Shown: positions 47,136 through 59,715 of the stretch, one piece after another
How the letters are laid out: each line of letters opens with the position of its first letter
Numbering within the stretch: the stretch's first letter is position 1
Assembly (NCBI GenBank): GCA_019321725.1
Contig: CM033115.1
Span: 8,380,673 to 8,444,672, forward strand
Direction: 5' to 3'
Length of the DNA stretch: 64,000 bases
DNA from: Paulownia fortunei
Lineage: Eukaryota > Streptophyta > Magnoliopsida > Lamiales > Paulowniaceae
Program-made: the position numbers and the translations under genes
The notes under the pieces: generated by a model
The model's input: only the letters and a program-made list of their open reading frames with translations
Database searches by the model: none
Told to the model about the DNA's origin: nothing

Positions 47136-47223
47136 AACAAATAAAGTCAGAAAAAATAAGTATACACAACACTAATCATAACAAGGGTTAAAAAGAAAAA
47201 GAATTTCCTCTTGTTAAAATTGA

Positions 47224-48420
47224 TTTTGTAGAAATTATTTAACTCTTTGTCCATTTACTTTGAATATATTACAATTTCTAGGATTCTCAATGTCAATCAC
47301 CCCATAAGGATATATTTTCTTTACAACAAAAAGACCACTCCACCTTGATCTCAATTTTCCAGGAAATAAATGCGATCGAGAATTATAAAGCAAAACCTTT
47401 TGACCAACCTCAAATATTTTTCTTGAAATTTTATTATCATGAAAATCTTTGATTCTTGCTTTATAAATTTTAGAATTCTCATATGCATCATTTCTCAGTT
47501 CTTGAAGTTCATTGATTTGCAATTTGCGTAATTTTGAAACTTCATCAAGGTTGAAGTTAAATATTTTGATTGTCTAATAAGCTTTATGTTCTAGTTTAAC
47601 AGGTAAATGACAAGGTTTTTCATAAACTATCATATAAGGGACATGCCTAATGATGTTTTGAAAGCAGTTCCATATGTCTAAAGTATATCGGTAAGTCTAA
47701 AAGACCAATCTTTACGATTTGGGTTAACTGTTTTCTCCAAAATTTATTTTATCTCCCTATTTGCAAGTTCAACTTGTCCATTTGTCTGAGGGTGATAAGG
47801 GGTTGCAACTTTATATACGATTCCATATTTTCTCATTAAAGTTTCAAAAACTTTGTTACAAAAATGTTTCCCCCATCACTGATAATAGATCTAGGAATTC
47901 CAATTCGACTTAAAATATTTTCTTTCAAAAATTTTATCACTATTTTGTGATCATTGTTTCGACAAGAAATTGCCTCGATCCATTTTGAAACATAATCTAA
48001 GGCAACCAATATGTAAAGAAAACCAAATGATAATGAAAATGGCCCCATAAAATTAATACCCCAATAGTCAAAGATTTCAATCACTAGTATAGGGTGTAGG
48101 GGGATCATATTTCTCTATGAAAGGGACCCTAACTTTTGACAACTTTCACAACTTTTGTAGAAAGTGTAAGTGTTTTTGAAAAGAGTTGGCTAATAAAATC
48201 CACATTGCAAGATTTTTGCAATAGTTTTATTTACAGAAAAATGACCACCACATGCTTCTAAATGACAAAATTTGACAATATTACCTATCTCATTGTGAGG
48301 CACACATCTTTGAAAGATTTGATCCAGACAATATTTGAATAGTTATGGATCATCCCAATAATTTTTTTTAACCTCAGTCAAAAACTTTTTTTTGTCTTGA
48401 GAGTTCCAATGTGAAGGCAT
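47224..48420 (-). pseudogene. Athila3 integrase (broken, catalytic Asp changed)
   Basis: On the minus strand the zinc domain (HLEACGGHFSVNKT, CESCQKLG) lies at about 48140-48260. The core has YWGINFMGPF, where the first catalytic Asp is Asn (codon at 48052-48054), then [27 protein letters not shown] (second Asp), and in another frame [11 protein letters not shown] (Glu). The C-terminal part is open from 47522 to 47235: NELQELRNDAYENSKIYKAR, FEVGQKVLLYNSRSHLFPGK, LRSRWSGLFVVKKIYPYGV, FKVNGQRVK. These phrases are typical of Athila integrases. Substitution and frameshifts make it inactive. Confidence 0.88.
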
Positions 48421-48559
48421 CTTTCCTGTCACAAGAAAATTAACAATGTCAACAAACTAAGGTAAAATAGAAATATTAAATAGTTGTTCACCAGGAAAAG
48501 TGTCATTAATAGGTGTGGTTTGAAATGAGTCATCACTGACAAATCTCGATAAATGATCA

Positions 48560-48906
48560 ACCACTACATTCTCTACTCCCTTTTTATCTCAAATAGTAAC
48601 ATTAAATTCCTAGAGTAAGAGAATCCACCTAATCAGTCTTGGTTTAGCATATTTTTTTGACAAAAGATATTTTAAAGTTGCATGATCATTGAAAACAATA
48701 ATTGGTGAATCAACGAGATAAGATAGAAATTTGTCCAACGCAAAAACTAAAGCAAGTAATTCTTTTCTAGTTGTTGTATAATTTAATTGAGCACCATTTA
48801 AAGTTTTACTTGCATAGTAAATAACATATGACTTTTTATCTTTTCTTTGCCCCAAGACAGCTCCAACAGCATAATCACTAGCATCACACATTATTTCAAA
48901 AGGTAA
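48560..48906 (-). pseudogene. Athila3 RNase H
   Basis: On the minus strand [20 protein letters not shown] (Asp) is followed by [18 protein letters not shown] with its [13 protein letters not shown]lu, then [16 protein letters not shown], where the usual third-position Tyr-Thr-Asp is Phe-Asn-Asp. An in-frame TAG at about 48613 precedes the end of the domain. It follows RT across a TAG near 48911. Confidence 0.87.
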
Positions 48907-49935
48907 AATCTAACCTGGAAGCTGCATGATTGGAGCAGACGTAAGCATGCTTTTAAGCTTAGCAAAAGCATTTTCACAGTTTTCAGTCCATTCAAAAATA
49001 GTATCTTTTGTTAGAAGATTATACAAAGGTTTAGATATTATACTAAAATCTTTGATAAATCTTCTATAAAAACCAGCATGTCCTAAAAATGATCTAACAT
49101 CCTTCACAGTCTTTGGTGTTGGCAAATTGACAATTAACTCAGTTTTAAATTTATCAACCTTAATACCTTCTGATGAAATAATGTGTCCAATAACAATACC
49201 AGTCGTTACCATGAAGTGACATTTCTCCCAATTGAGCACAAGATTCTTTTCTTCACACCTGATCAAAATCTTTTTTAAATTAGATAAGTAATCATCAAAT
49301 GAATTACCAAAAATAGAAAAATCACCATGAAGACTTCAAGAAAATGTTCAACTATGTCACTAAAAATACTAAGCATGCATCGTTGGAATGTAGCTGGTGC
49401 ATTACATAATCCAAAAAGTATCCTTCGATATGCAAAAGTACCAAAAGAACATGTAAAAGTTATTTTCTCTTGATCTTCAAGTGCAATTGCAATTTGATTA
49501 TACCTAAAATATCCATCTAAAAAGCAATAAAATTCGTGTCCCGCAACTCTTTCTAAAATTTGATCCATAAAAGGTAATGGAAAATTATCTTTTCTAGTAA
49601 TTGAGTAGAGTTTTCTATAGTCAATGAACATTCGCCAACCAGTAACAGTCCTGGTTGGAATTAATTCATCATTCTCATTCTTGACTGCAGTAACTCTAGA
49701 TTTCTTAGGTACAACTTGAGTAGGACTTACCCATTTGCTATCAGAAATAGAATAAATGATTCCATTATCTAAGAGTTTAATGACTTTATTTCTCACTACT
49801 TTTTTCATGTTAGGATTTAGCCTTCGTTGCATTTGTCTAGAAGGTTTAGCATTTTCCTCTAGATAGATGTTATGTGTGCAAATAAAAGGATTAATACCTT
49901 TAATATCAGCAATGATCCATTTTTCATTTTTGGAG
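48907..49935 (-). pseudogene. Athila3 reverse transcriptase, catalytic motif deleted
   Basis: Minus-strand RT from RRLNPNMKKVVRNKVIKLLD and WVSPTQVVPKKS through TRTVTGWRMFIDYRKL, LPFMDQILERVAGHEFYCFL, FTCSFGTFAYRRILFGLCNA and PATFQRCMLSIFSD. At the catalytic site the sequence after FMEV/VFM lacks two bases. The FMDD-type motif therefore loses its first Asp codon and the frame changes (plus strand near 49325-49335). The connection region is intact from 49266 (EEKNLVLNWEKCHFMV, VRSFLGHAGFYRRFIKDF). No protease is seen between gag and this RT. Confidence 0.9.
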
Positions 49936-51303
49936 GTAGATTAGAACTTTCTCCATCGGATGAATAGTTTTGTCAATAATTTTTCCATTCCGAATAGTTG
50001 TAACTGGATTAGCCTCCTTGACTGCATTTTCACATGAAGAAGAAACATTACACTAAGTGGAAGGATTAGGTTGAGGTTGAGCAGGAAATTTACCTTTTTC
50101 ATGAGTATGCAAAGAAGTTGCCAGTGTTGAAAGTGTGTTTTTGATATCAGTGATAGCTTGTGAAGTCTGATTATTGATGTTTGTTTGTTCATGCATAAAT
50201 GCTTGCAAAGTCTCCTTAATAGATTTTGTATGTGGAGCTGCATAAAAATGAAAGTTTGGTGGTTTTTATGAATGCAACGATTGGGCACGGTTATCATCTC
50301 GCCAACTAAAATTGGGATGATTTCTCCATTATTGATTGTAAGTTTCAAAATATGGAGAATGAAAAGATTTTTTGAATGTGTTCATAAAATTTACGTGTAC
50401 TGGAATGTTTGGACATTCATTGTTGTAGTGCCCCAAAAGTTCACAATTACTACAAACTTCTTCCTCTTGCACATATTTGATTTCCTTTACTTTTTAAAGT
50501 TCCATGGTTTCAACTTTTCTTGTTAAACTAGCAAGCCTACTTTATTACTATTAGCAAGATTAGATCTAATAGAATCTTCAGAAGAATTAACATTATGCCA
50601 TGATAGAGAGTTTTCTGCCAAATGATCTAGATATTCTAGGGCTTCATCAGGTTCTTTGTCAAGAAACTCACCATTACATATTATTTCAATAAATTATTTT
50701 GTTTTAAGAGCTAAACCTTCATAAAAGAAACTAATTAAGCGCTATTTTTCAAAACCATGATGTGGTCATGAATTTAACAAATCTTTAAATCTTTTCCAAC
50801 ATTGAACGAAAGCTTGATTCGAATTTTGAGAAAAAAATTAAATTTGTCTTTTCAAAGCATTAGTTTTATGAGTTGGAAAGAATTTTTTCAAAACATCGGC
50901 TTGCATTTCTTGCCAAGTGCCAATTAACTTAGGTTATAAAGAATTAAGCCAATTTTTTGCTTTATATTTTAAAGAAAAAGGAAATAATTTGAGCTTCACA
51001 ATCTCATTTGTGCAAGTTTGATCATCAAGAGTGGCACATACTTCATCAAAGTCTTTTAAATGCAAGTAAGGGCTTTCAGAGTCTAATCCATGGAAATTAG
51101 GAAGTAAAGGAATCATACTTGACTTGAATCTAAAGTTATTTGCATTCAGAGGAAAAATGAAACAAGAAGGAGAAGAATTTTGAAGAGGTTGCAAGTAATA
51201 ACGCATGGTACGCACCTGTTGATTCTCATTTTCATCCTGGACACTTTTATTTTCAACCATAGTGGAAGTGTGTGGAGATGATTTAAATAAATTTTCAAAC
51301 AAA
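49936..51303 (-). pseudogene. gag: Athila3 gag (broken)
   Basis: On the minus strand gag starts at or before MFENLFKSSPHTSTM (51303). Its core is RTMRYYLQPLQNSSPSCFIF, NFHGLDSESPYLHLKDFDEV and VKLKLFPFSLKYKAKNWLNS, with a TAA at 50934. The rest is split by stops and frame changes: FFPTHKTNALKRQI, CWKRFKDLLN, FYEGL, and a zinc-knuckle remnant near 50400-50450 (cysteines and GHY in a shifted frame). The C-terminal part runs to about 49936 and joins directly to RT. Domain phrases place it in the Athila lineage. Confidence 0.87.
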
Positions 51304-51437
51304 CTTTCAGAATTATTTTTAACTAAACGTCGAAAATTATGACTACGATACTATATAAATATATCCATAAAGAAAATAAACAAACTATATTTACAAAGAA
51401 AAAATATTAACAAACCTGAATACTTACCTTGCCTTCC

Positions 51438-51455
51438 CTGGCAACGGCGCCAAAA
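51438..51455 (-). promoter_or_regulatory. Athila-type primer-binding site (Athila3)
   Basis: The plus strand ctggcaacggcgccaaaaa is the reverse complement of TTTTTGGCGCCGTTGCCAG, close to the canonical Athila primer site. It is adjacent to the LTR end at 51459. This is the best-preserved primer site of the four Athila-like copies. Confidence 0.9.
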
Positions 51456-51458
51456 ACT

Positions 51459-51995
51459 TGCTACAACTTTAATGTTGCAAACCCAGGTGCAGGTTGTAGT
51501 AAGTAATAAATTTCTCGTGAGTTCGAAATCGATCCACAGGGAAGTTGTTTGAAAAATTCAAGTTTATATTTCTAAAAATATGGATTTTATGTGAATCAAA
51601 ATACATGAACAATTAATGTATGATATAACTAAAGAAAAATCAAAGTAATAAAAGTACTGAGAATTAGGGATCCACTCTTGAGTTTTGGATAGAGAAATTA
51701 TTATTTTTTCTTTTTACCTCTATTAATTACCATAATTGGAATCCATTCATAATGAAGGTTTCAATTGGAAGATATTATCAAGTAACTCATGCAATAAGGT
51801 AATCATGATATTATCTTACTATTATAAATTATCTCTTAACGCCAACACTTATTTATGGGATCAAGCATTTATGCACACCTTCGTTAATAATAAATTAAGG
51901 TTTCATATTAGCAGTCGGTGGATTAAAATCGTACAATAAGCTAAATGAACTCAAATATTTATTGTGCCGTTGGAGATACATAAATCAAGAATCAC
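51459..51995 (-). repeat. Athila3 5' LTR, truncated (537 bp)
   Basis: Matches 42174-42715 nearly base for base (ctacaactttaatgttgcaaaccc... to agatacataaatcaagaatcac). It then stops abruptly at copia coding sequence. About two thirds of the LTR, including its start, is missing, so Athila3 could not be transcribed from its own 5' LTR. Confidence 0.9.
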
Positions 51996-54721
51996 GTATA
52001 GAAGAGACAACTCGAAGGTTGGGGAATGGAGAAAAAGTTGCATTTGCCATATGGATTATTCATTTAGCACTTGGTAATGGAGTTAGAATAGATTTAAATA
52101 ACTATCTTTATGTTCTTGAATTAATAAAGAATATTATCTCTATTTTATTTTTAGATAATTAGGGTTAAAAGTTTTTGATTATTAATGGAAGTTGTTCTAT
52201 TTTTAGTGGTTCTTCATTAATTTATTTTGGAGTCTTGACAAGTATTTTATATACTATCTTACCCTAAAAATCCATCCAACATATTAAACAAAATAAATAA
52301 AAATTAGATAATCATAGTTTCACTTACTTGTGACATGCTAAATTAGGTTATATTTCTAATAAGAAAATTCACAATATGGCATAATTGCTTGACCTTTTGG
52401 ACTAGGAATAAAGGTCAACATATAGATCTGGCCTTAAAATAAAAATGATCAAATTACTATTTGTTGGACAAGAGGAGTGAGTTGTAAATCCATTGAATTT
52501 GATCCATACGTATGAATACAAGCCACTAAGTGTTAGTGCCCAAGGAATACCTTTACCGATGATCATTCAAGGTGTAGGTATATATATCTTTTGAGATACA
52601 AGTCTAAAGCATTTAAAAGGTTCAAAAAAATATGGAAACAAATTGGGAAAAGTATCAAGGTTCTTCCATCCAATCAAGGAGGTGTGCACTTACGCTCAAA
52701 GTTTCTTATCTATTTAAGAGAGAATGAGATTCTCTGGTAGTGGACATTGTCTGCTACTCCACAACTCAATGGGATAGCTGAGCATAGAAACCAAATATTA
52801 TTAGACATGGTTCGATCTATGATGAGTTACCATAGACTTTCTCTTTCATTTTAGGGTTGTGCTTTAGAAACGACGGTATATTTTCTTGAATAAAGTGCTA
52901 TATATGTTAGTACCTAAAACACCATATGAGATGTGAAACAGCAAGTGGGAGATAAGTTGGATATGAGATCCATCCTATAAAAGATATTGTTTTAAGGAAT
53001 GCTACCTTCCTTAAGAAAAGATTCCTAATAGATAGAAATAGCAAGGTTATAGAATTTAAAGAAATTCAACACCTACAAAATGTCCCACAAAGGCAATAGT
53101 GCTTTAATCACCCAAAACTATCACATTTGACACAACCTCCAAGGAGATCTAAAAGGATTTTGAAGTAATAGGATAGGTAAGGCATCTTATTACATGACAA
53201 CAAGGAGAAGCTTTTTTTGGATAGCAATCCTAGAAACTATAGAGAAGTGATGTCTCACATTGATTCAAGGAATATACTCCAATAAGGTATGGTCCTCGGT
53301 TGACCCACCATAAGGTATTGTAACTATTAGCTGTAAATAGGTCTATAAGCAAAAGCTCATAGTAGAGAGAGAGGTAGCAACCTATAAAGCATGACTGGTT
53401 GTGAAGGATTATACTCAAAGGCAAGAAATTAACCATGAGGAAATTTTCTCACCTATGGCGATTTCGAATCTTGCTTGCAATATCTGCATATTATGATTAT
53501 GAGATAAGACAAATAGATGTGATGACTTCCTTCCTCAATGGAACTATTAGGAAGAGATCTATATGAGGCAGCTTGAGGGCTTCATATCTGAAGAAAATGA
53601 GGTTTGGAAGCTTAAGAGGTCTATTTAAGGACTCAAATAAGATTTCCAAGGTTAGAACACCCGATTGGATGAGGCAATCAAGTTCTTTAGTTTCCTCAAG
53701 AATCAGGATAAACCTTATATGTTCAAGAAGGTTAGTGGGAGTATAGTAACATTTATTGTGCTTTATGTTGAAGATATCCTACTTATTAGTGATAACGTAG
53801 TGATGTTGTAGTTAACAAAGGCTTGGTTTTCTATGCAATTGTTCCTGAAGAATTTTGGAGATGCATCTGCCTTTTAGGGATCACGAATTATAGAGATAGA
53901 TCTAAGAGGATGATCAGACTATCCCAATCAGTGTGCATATATAAGATGCTAAAGTGGTTTAGCATAGAGGAATCTAAGAGAAGATTTTTACTAATGAGTC
54001 AAGGTATTTCTTTCTCTAAGTCTATGTCCCAAAGACTCTTGAGGAAAGAAGGAGAATGAGTTATGTAGCTTATGCATTTGCTGTTGGAAGCATAAGAAAA
54101 GCTATGCTATATACTAGGCCTGATGTCACATATACTATGAGTGTCACGAGCAGATATTAATCTAATCTAGGTGAACAATACTAGAAAGTGGCAAAAACAA
54201 TCCTCAAATACTTGCAAAGAACTAAAGATGTTTTTTGATTTATGGCAATGGAAAATTAAATCTCGAAGGCTTCATTGATTTTTAGCTTTCAATCTGATAT
54301 AGATGACTCAAAGTTCATGTCTAGATTCATATTCAAGTTAGAGATGATTGTAGATTCCACCACGAGGTTGAATACGTCATTACATGCCATGTAGCTAAAG
54401 AAGCTATTTGGATAAGGAACTTCATCCAAGGGTTAGGTGTAGTTCCATCTGTTGTTGATCCAATACCTGTCTACTAGATAATAATGGGATAATTGAGTAA
54501 GCAAAGGACCCAAGATCTCATCAAAGATCCAAGTATATCATGAGGGACACCACATAATTCTAGAGATTATTGGTAGAGGTGATGTCAAGGTAGAGAGAGT
54601 TGTCTCAACAAAAAATATACCAAATCTACTGACCAAACGCCTAGAGTAAAGAGTATTCAAAGGACACATTGAGAAGACCGACTGAGATACTTAGCTAATT
54701 GGCTTAGGGTAAGTGGGTGAT
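51996..54721 (+). pseudogene. copia3 pol: protease end to RNase H (broken)
   Basis: Ty1/copia pol in many frames. Order: RLGNGEKVAFAIW and LGNGVRIDLNNYLYV (protease C-terminus to linker), GAG-pre-integrase remnants near 52335-52400, and integrase (YKPLSVSAQG, FKRFKK, SATPQLNGIAEHRNQILLDM with the catalytic Glu near 52760-52800). RT has SHLWRFR...AYYDYEIRQIDV...TSFLNG and VLYVEDILLIS, with Glu replacing the first Asp of YVDD at 53764-53775. RNase H includes LYTRPDVTYTMSVTSRY, ILKYLQRTKDV and DPSRSSKIS-like ends near 54520. gag is absent; Athila3 LTR sequence abuts the left edge. Confidence 0.88.
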
Positions 54722-56650
54722 TGCTAGAGTAGGCTCAACATGCCAATTAGCGGCCATTTCTATACTTTAGTAAAATATGATTTTATTTGAAATGTATTAA
54801 TAATATTGGCATTTCTTTATCTTCAATTACACTTACAAAAATAGATAAAGTGCCAAGATAATATTTAGTTAAAGATCATGATTGCACATATGATGGTAAT
54901 TATGGGACATGCCTCTATGATTTTAGTTTTAAATTAGTTTCAAGTCGAGGGTTCATCATGATGGGACATCGATCACCCCATCAAGACTTGTGCACATGAT
55001 GCATGCTCAAAAGGAGGATGTCTCACTCTATAGGCATCGATATAGAGATGCTAGTGCACGTGTGCGGGTACATGTTAGAGAACAAGTACACCAAACAAGT
55101 CACTTGGAAAATCTCAATTAGAAATAATGTTCACCAAATGAGATTTTCCTGGATACAATAGTACAACCATTAGTCCTTAGACTTAGGCACCAAGCAACCA
55201 CCATAGTAACCTTATGTATAATATGTTTTACTTTAACTTATTTTCTATTGCTTGACAATCAGAAGAAAGATGCATGGTATTTAGCATCTTCATATATGGA
55301 GGTTAATGGGTGGTCAATAAAGGATTCATCACTTATTTGGAAGAATGGGTAAATCTTTTATATTTTCATAGTCCTTGACCTCAAAGTCCTTGTTCAAGGC
55401 AGAATGAATATTAGACGACGGTTTTCCAATGATTAATTAAAAGGTCAACGAGACTTAAAAGGGAATCATAGTTATTAAGTCAAAATAGGGACGAATTAAC
55501 TCAAGAGTAAGTAGTCATGATGCACTACTAGGTGTTTCCCAAGACTTGTGACGTTCTAGAAATTAGGAAGTTAATTCTAAGATGATTAGTTAATTGGATT
55601 AATTAATCTAAATATCAATTCACTTAAGTTGCAAAAGTCGCAAGCCCACTACTAGCTAAATTATGAACATACGGAGTCACACACAAACAAGAAAAATCCA
55701 CTTTTAATCATGAAGGTAATCCAAAGAGTTAGATTAAATTAATTAATTGGAGGTAAAATTAATTTAAGGAGTTAAATTAATATATTCAACTAATATTAAT
55801 AATATTTGGACCCAATAATATTAGGGGCTATTGTGGAGTGAATTAATTATTTGATTGGATTAATTAATTAAGTAAGAAGTAAAATAATTTAAGGGGTTAA
55901 ATTAAATTGTTCAATTAAATAATATGATTATTTAATTGGACCAGATTTAATGAGGTGGCTTGAGTGAACCAAATTAATTAATTGATTGGATCAATTAATT
56001 AAATTGGGCTTGTTTAATGGATGGAATCAATTAAATAGAGTTAATTAAATTAATTAAAAGTTCAAGCCCAAGTTAATGGACTCGTAGAAGAGGTCCACTA
56101 GAAGTCTTGGTGAACAATTCAAAGACTCCTAGTCTTGGATAGAAAGAAATATAGAAGATAGATATGGAAAGGGATTGAGTTTATTAATGGAATTAGGTCA
56201 AGAAAAAAGGTGTATATATACATCATCATAGGGGCTAGGAATTGCATACTTTTGACAAGCAAAAATTCGGCCCCCTAGCCCGCCCCCTCTCCATATTTGC
56301 TTGTATCTTTTGATCATCAACTTAATTCTTTCATCACAATTTGATACAAGAATTAAACTTGCACTCCCAAATTTTAGATTAGAAGCAATGAGTTTTAGTT
56401 CTCCAACAATGATCAAGATTTATAGATTTGCCTAAAGTGTGGATACGCTTAGAGAGAAGACGATTGGATTCCTTACGAACCAGTTTTTGATCTAGGGCTA
56501 ACGTTTTGAATCATTTCAAACCTTATCATCAAATGGAGTGTTTAATTTAGGTATATCGCAGGAACTCTTATTTAAATTATTAAGCAAATGATCAAGAATG
56601 CAAACTGGTCAATCATATTTATTCTCAAAATTCCATGTTTAAATTGTTAT
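54722..56650 (+). repeat. copia3 3' LTR (approximate ends)
   Basis: This begins after a degenerate gtaagtgggtgattgc tract that follows the end of pol, the place of the polypurine tract in this lineage. Blocks tgttagagaacaagtac, aattaattaaatt and ttaattctttcatcaca recur in copia1 LTR. The right end is uncertain; minus-strand copia coding sequence starts near 56700. Confidence 0.68.
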
Positions 56651-56699
56651 GCATGTTTTAAATTTTTTAAATTTTTGTTACATACCTATTTTGGGATAT

Positions 56700-56967
56700 A
56701 AGAACCTAATAGGAAACTCTCCCCACTTTAAAGCTGCCTCTATTGATGATTTCCATAATCAAATAGTACCGTCTCATCATGTGCGCCTGTACTTGGCTAA
56801 TAGTAGTTGTTATGGCAGTGTATCTGTACCAAATCAACTTTAGTTTGAACTACACCTAGCTCTTGGATGAAGTTTGGCATCCTAACAGTTTGTTTTACAG
56901 CATTGCATGTCGTCATATACTCAACCATGAAGGTGGAATCTACGGTTCTCTGACTAAAGGATTTGAC
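56700..56967 (-). pseudogene. copia4 RNase H fragment (minus)
   Basis: The minus strand encodes VDSTFMVEYMTTCNAVKQTV, MPNFIQELGVVQTKVDLVQI and HCHNN, then (shifted) AISQVQ and RRYYLIMEIINRG. This is the C-terminal RNase H region of the same copia family as copia1 and copia3. It is cut off near 56967, where plus-strand copia sequence begins. Confidence 0.83.
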
Positions 56968-57802
56968 ATCCAAAGGGAGTGAGCAAAAGGTTTGCAAACT
57001 CTAGAAATTCATTTTTAGACATGAGCAATCTTCTCAAAGTGGAATATTTGATTTGACAAGGTAATAAAATTATTTAATTTCCATAAGAGTCCGGATAAAC
57101 CGCGCGTACAAGAAGGTTAGTAGGTGCTCAATAATATTTTTGCCCGTATACGTTGATAACATCCTACTCATTGGGAATAATCTAGGAATGTTGTAGTTAA
57201 TAAAGGCTTGGTTATCTACACTATTCTCCATAAAGGATTTGGGAGAAGCATCTTTTATATTGGGGATCAAAACTACAGAGATAGATCTAGATGGTTACTA
57301 GGATTGCCTGATCTATGTACATAGACAAAGTGCTAACGATGTTTAGCATGGAGGAACCCATAAGAGGATACCTCCTGATAAGTTATGGGATTTTACTTTC
57401 AAAGTCTATCCCCAAAGACTCCAAACGAAAGAGAAAAGATGTATGTCATACCTTATGTATCCACCATATGAAGTATTATATACACAATACTATGTACTAG
57501 GCCCGATATACATATGCTCTAAGTGTCAAAAGTAGATATCAGTCTAATCCAGGCTATCAACACTAGATTGCCATAAAGAATATCCTAAAGTACATATGAA
57601 GAACTAAGGATATGATATTGATTTATAACATTGGAGAGCAGACACTAGATAGTTTTAGATATTCTAGTTTCTAATCTAATATAGACGATTACAAGTTGAT
57701 GTCCAGATTTATATTCACCTTAAATAGTCTATGGTAAGCTGGAAGTGTTTCAAGTAAGAGATGACTACAAATTCCACTACCGAGGCTGAGTATAATATGG
57801 CA
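56968..57802 (+). pseudogene. copia5 RT-RNase H fragment
   Basis: Plus-strand pol fragment with QKVCKL and KFIFRHEQ near 56988, then IFLPVYVDNILLIGNN, in which the second Asp of YVDD is Asn (57149-57160). MYIDKVLTMFSMEEPIRGYL and LLSKSIPKDSK follow from 57315, and RNase H pieces near 57560-57800 end in EAEYN. It is interrupted at 57803 by an Athila-like LTR. All parts are broken by stops. Confidence 0.83.
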
Positions 57803-59607
57803 TGTATAGTCGGTTGTATTACTATTTGACAAGTATAATCATGAGTGAGGGTTGATCACACAACTGAGGCTAATTAATTTATTATCAACTCTATAACAAA
57901 AGACTCAACTCATTAATTAACAACATAAGATACTAAGACTCAACAAGTGAACTCAAAGATAAATAGGGGTTTTGATTCAATTAACTAAATTGCAGAAAGT
58001 AAACTAAACTAGAATACTAAGAATGAGAATTAAATAAATAAACACAAGAGTGATAAATGTTTGGTTAAAGTTTCATTCGCCACCACTAGATAATGAATTG
58101 TGAATTAACATCAATATTATCCCTAAGTTTTCATTGACATTACCAACCATGGATTACATTAAGCTCTGGTATCCTAATCTTTAGTTTTTTATTAGATATA
58201 ATAAGCTCTCTACCTAATTTCCTAATCATTAAACAATCTCGAACAAGCTCTTTCGATTAAATTTAATAGAAGCATTGAAACTAGAAAGATAGGTTGATCT
58301 AAACAACAAATGCAAGCTCGAATTGTTCAACTTAATTAGGTTATTCATTGCAATTAACAAAAAATATCCCATAATCATTAATGATAATTTACTACTCATG
58401 ATTGAAACTCAAGACAATTACTAATCAACATTTCTAATCCAGTTGTAGGTAATTCTCAAGCCTTACTTGGTTGCAAACCCAAATAAAATAAAAAAAACAC
58501 CATGAAGAGATTAATCATGGAAGAATCTAAACAATCTCAATTGGATAAGTGGGGAATAACATCAAACACTTTAATTACATAAATTTATGTATAGGGTTTT
58601 CATATCACCCTTAACAAAATAGAAAATCTAGCCTAGTATAATTGAAAAGAATATGAAAAATAAAATAAAAGACATTAGGAGCTCAAGGGAATCTAAGAAG
58701 TGAAGAACAAGTCTGAAGTTGATGAAGAATTGAAGTGTCTTCTTCTCCAAGCTTCATCCTTATTCCTCTATTCATGGGGCCCAAGACCCATAATGTGAAA
58801 CTGATAATTGATGTATGTAATTGTGTGAAGTCTTAGGGTTTTGCGACTTTTATATCATTCTCCAATCTAAGAGATTTCAATTAAAATCGTGTTCTAAAAC
58901 ATGATATTTGATATTTTTGTTATCATGAACTGGAGCTACGGCTTGAGATTCTAGCAGCACAGCAATGACCATTCTTTCTTAATTCACCAACTAGATCCAT
59001 GGCAAGACCTCATGGAGCTGCAATACTAAAAATTCTACCACACATGGTGCCATGCACTCTATTATACTCTGCTCAATGTTTTGCAATCAATTTTTGACTT
59101 TTTTTCTTGAATGAATTAGATGTTAGTTCTACATATGAACTGTAGGCCTATCTGTTAGATTTTTGTTGATGTTTAAATTAGCTCAATATTACATTTTTGG
59201 ATAAAGTTATGCCAATAATACAAAGACTACCATATTTGAAAGTTTCAGTATACTACTAACTCTTTATCTCAATTTTTCTCCTGAATATCAATTGAACTAG
59301 GCTCAGTTTTTCATCATGATAGTAGTATTTCTATCTCTCTACTTCCTAATGAGTTAAGAATCAGGTCAATAGGGCTTTAGAGTAGATAGTTATGAGCAAA
59401 ATACAAACACTACTGTAGTAGTACTGCCGACAATGAAATTTAGCCCAAGATTACTTGTTTAAACTCTATTTTTGGCTCATTTTCACTCCCTTGACTCCCA
59501 AAGTCATATCACACATTAAGCATTAATAAGAACCTATTATTAACAATAATAAATGAAGGAAAACATAATGGAATTGAAGTAAAACATGTCAAAATATGCA
59601 CATATCA
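57803..59607 (-). repeat. Athila4 LTR (minus, about 1805 bp)
   Basis: On the minus strand it starts TGATATGTGCATATTTTGACATG at 59607, close to the Athila3 LTR start. Its end is placed at tgtatagtcggttgta (57803). Here the block gttgtattactatttgacaagtataatcatgag resembles the Athila3 LTR end (gttgtaataagtaataaattt...gtgag). The rest of the LTR has diverged from Athila3. It sits inside copia5 RNase H. Only one LTR is in view. Confidence 0.7.
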
Positions 59608-59715
59608 ACTTCATCCACACAAAACAAGATTTAAACACAAGCAAAATGAATCCACTTTCATTGCATTTAGCATATTCAAGTTACAGTCTCATGAGTGCTT
59701 CTAAGATTGTTTTGT
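59608..59715 (-). other. Athila4 internal remnant
   Basis: About 110 bases next to the LTR resemble the Athila3 3' region: aatccactttc...catttagcatat and ctcatgagtgcttcta match 43840-43950 with a deletion. The match ends near 59715, where pararetrovirus-type leader sequence starts. Confidence 0.6.
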
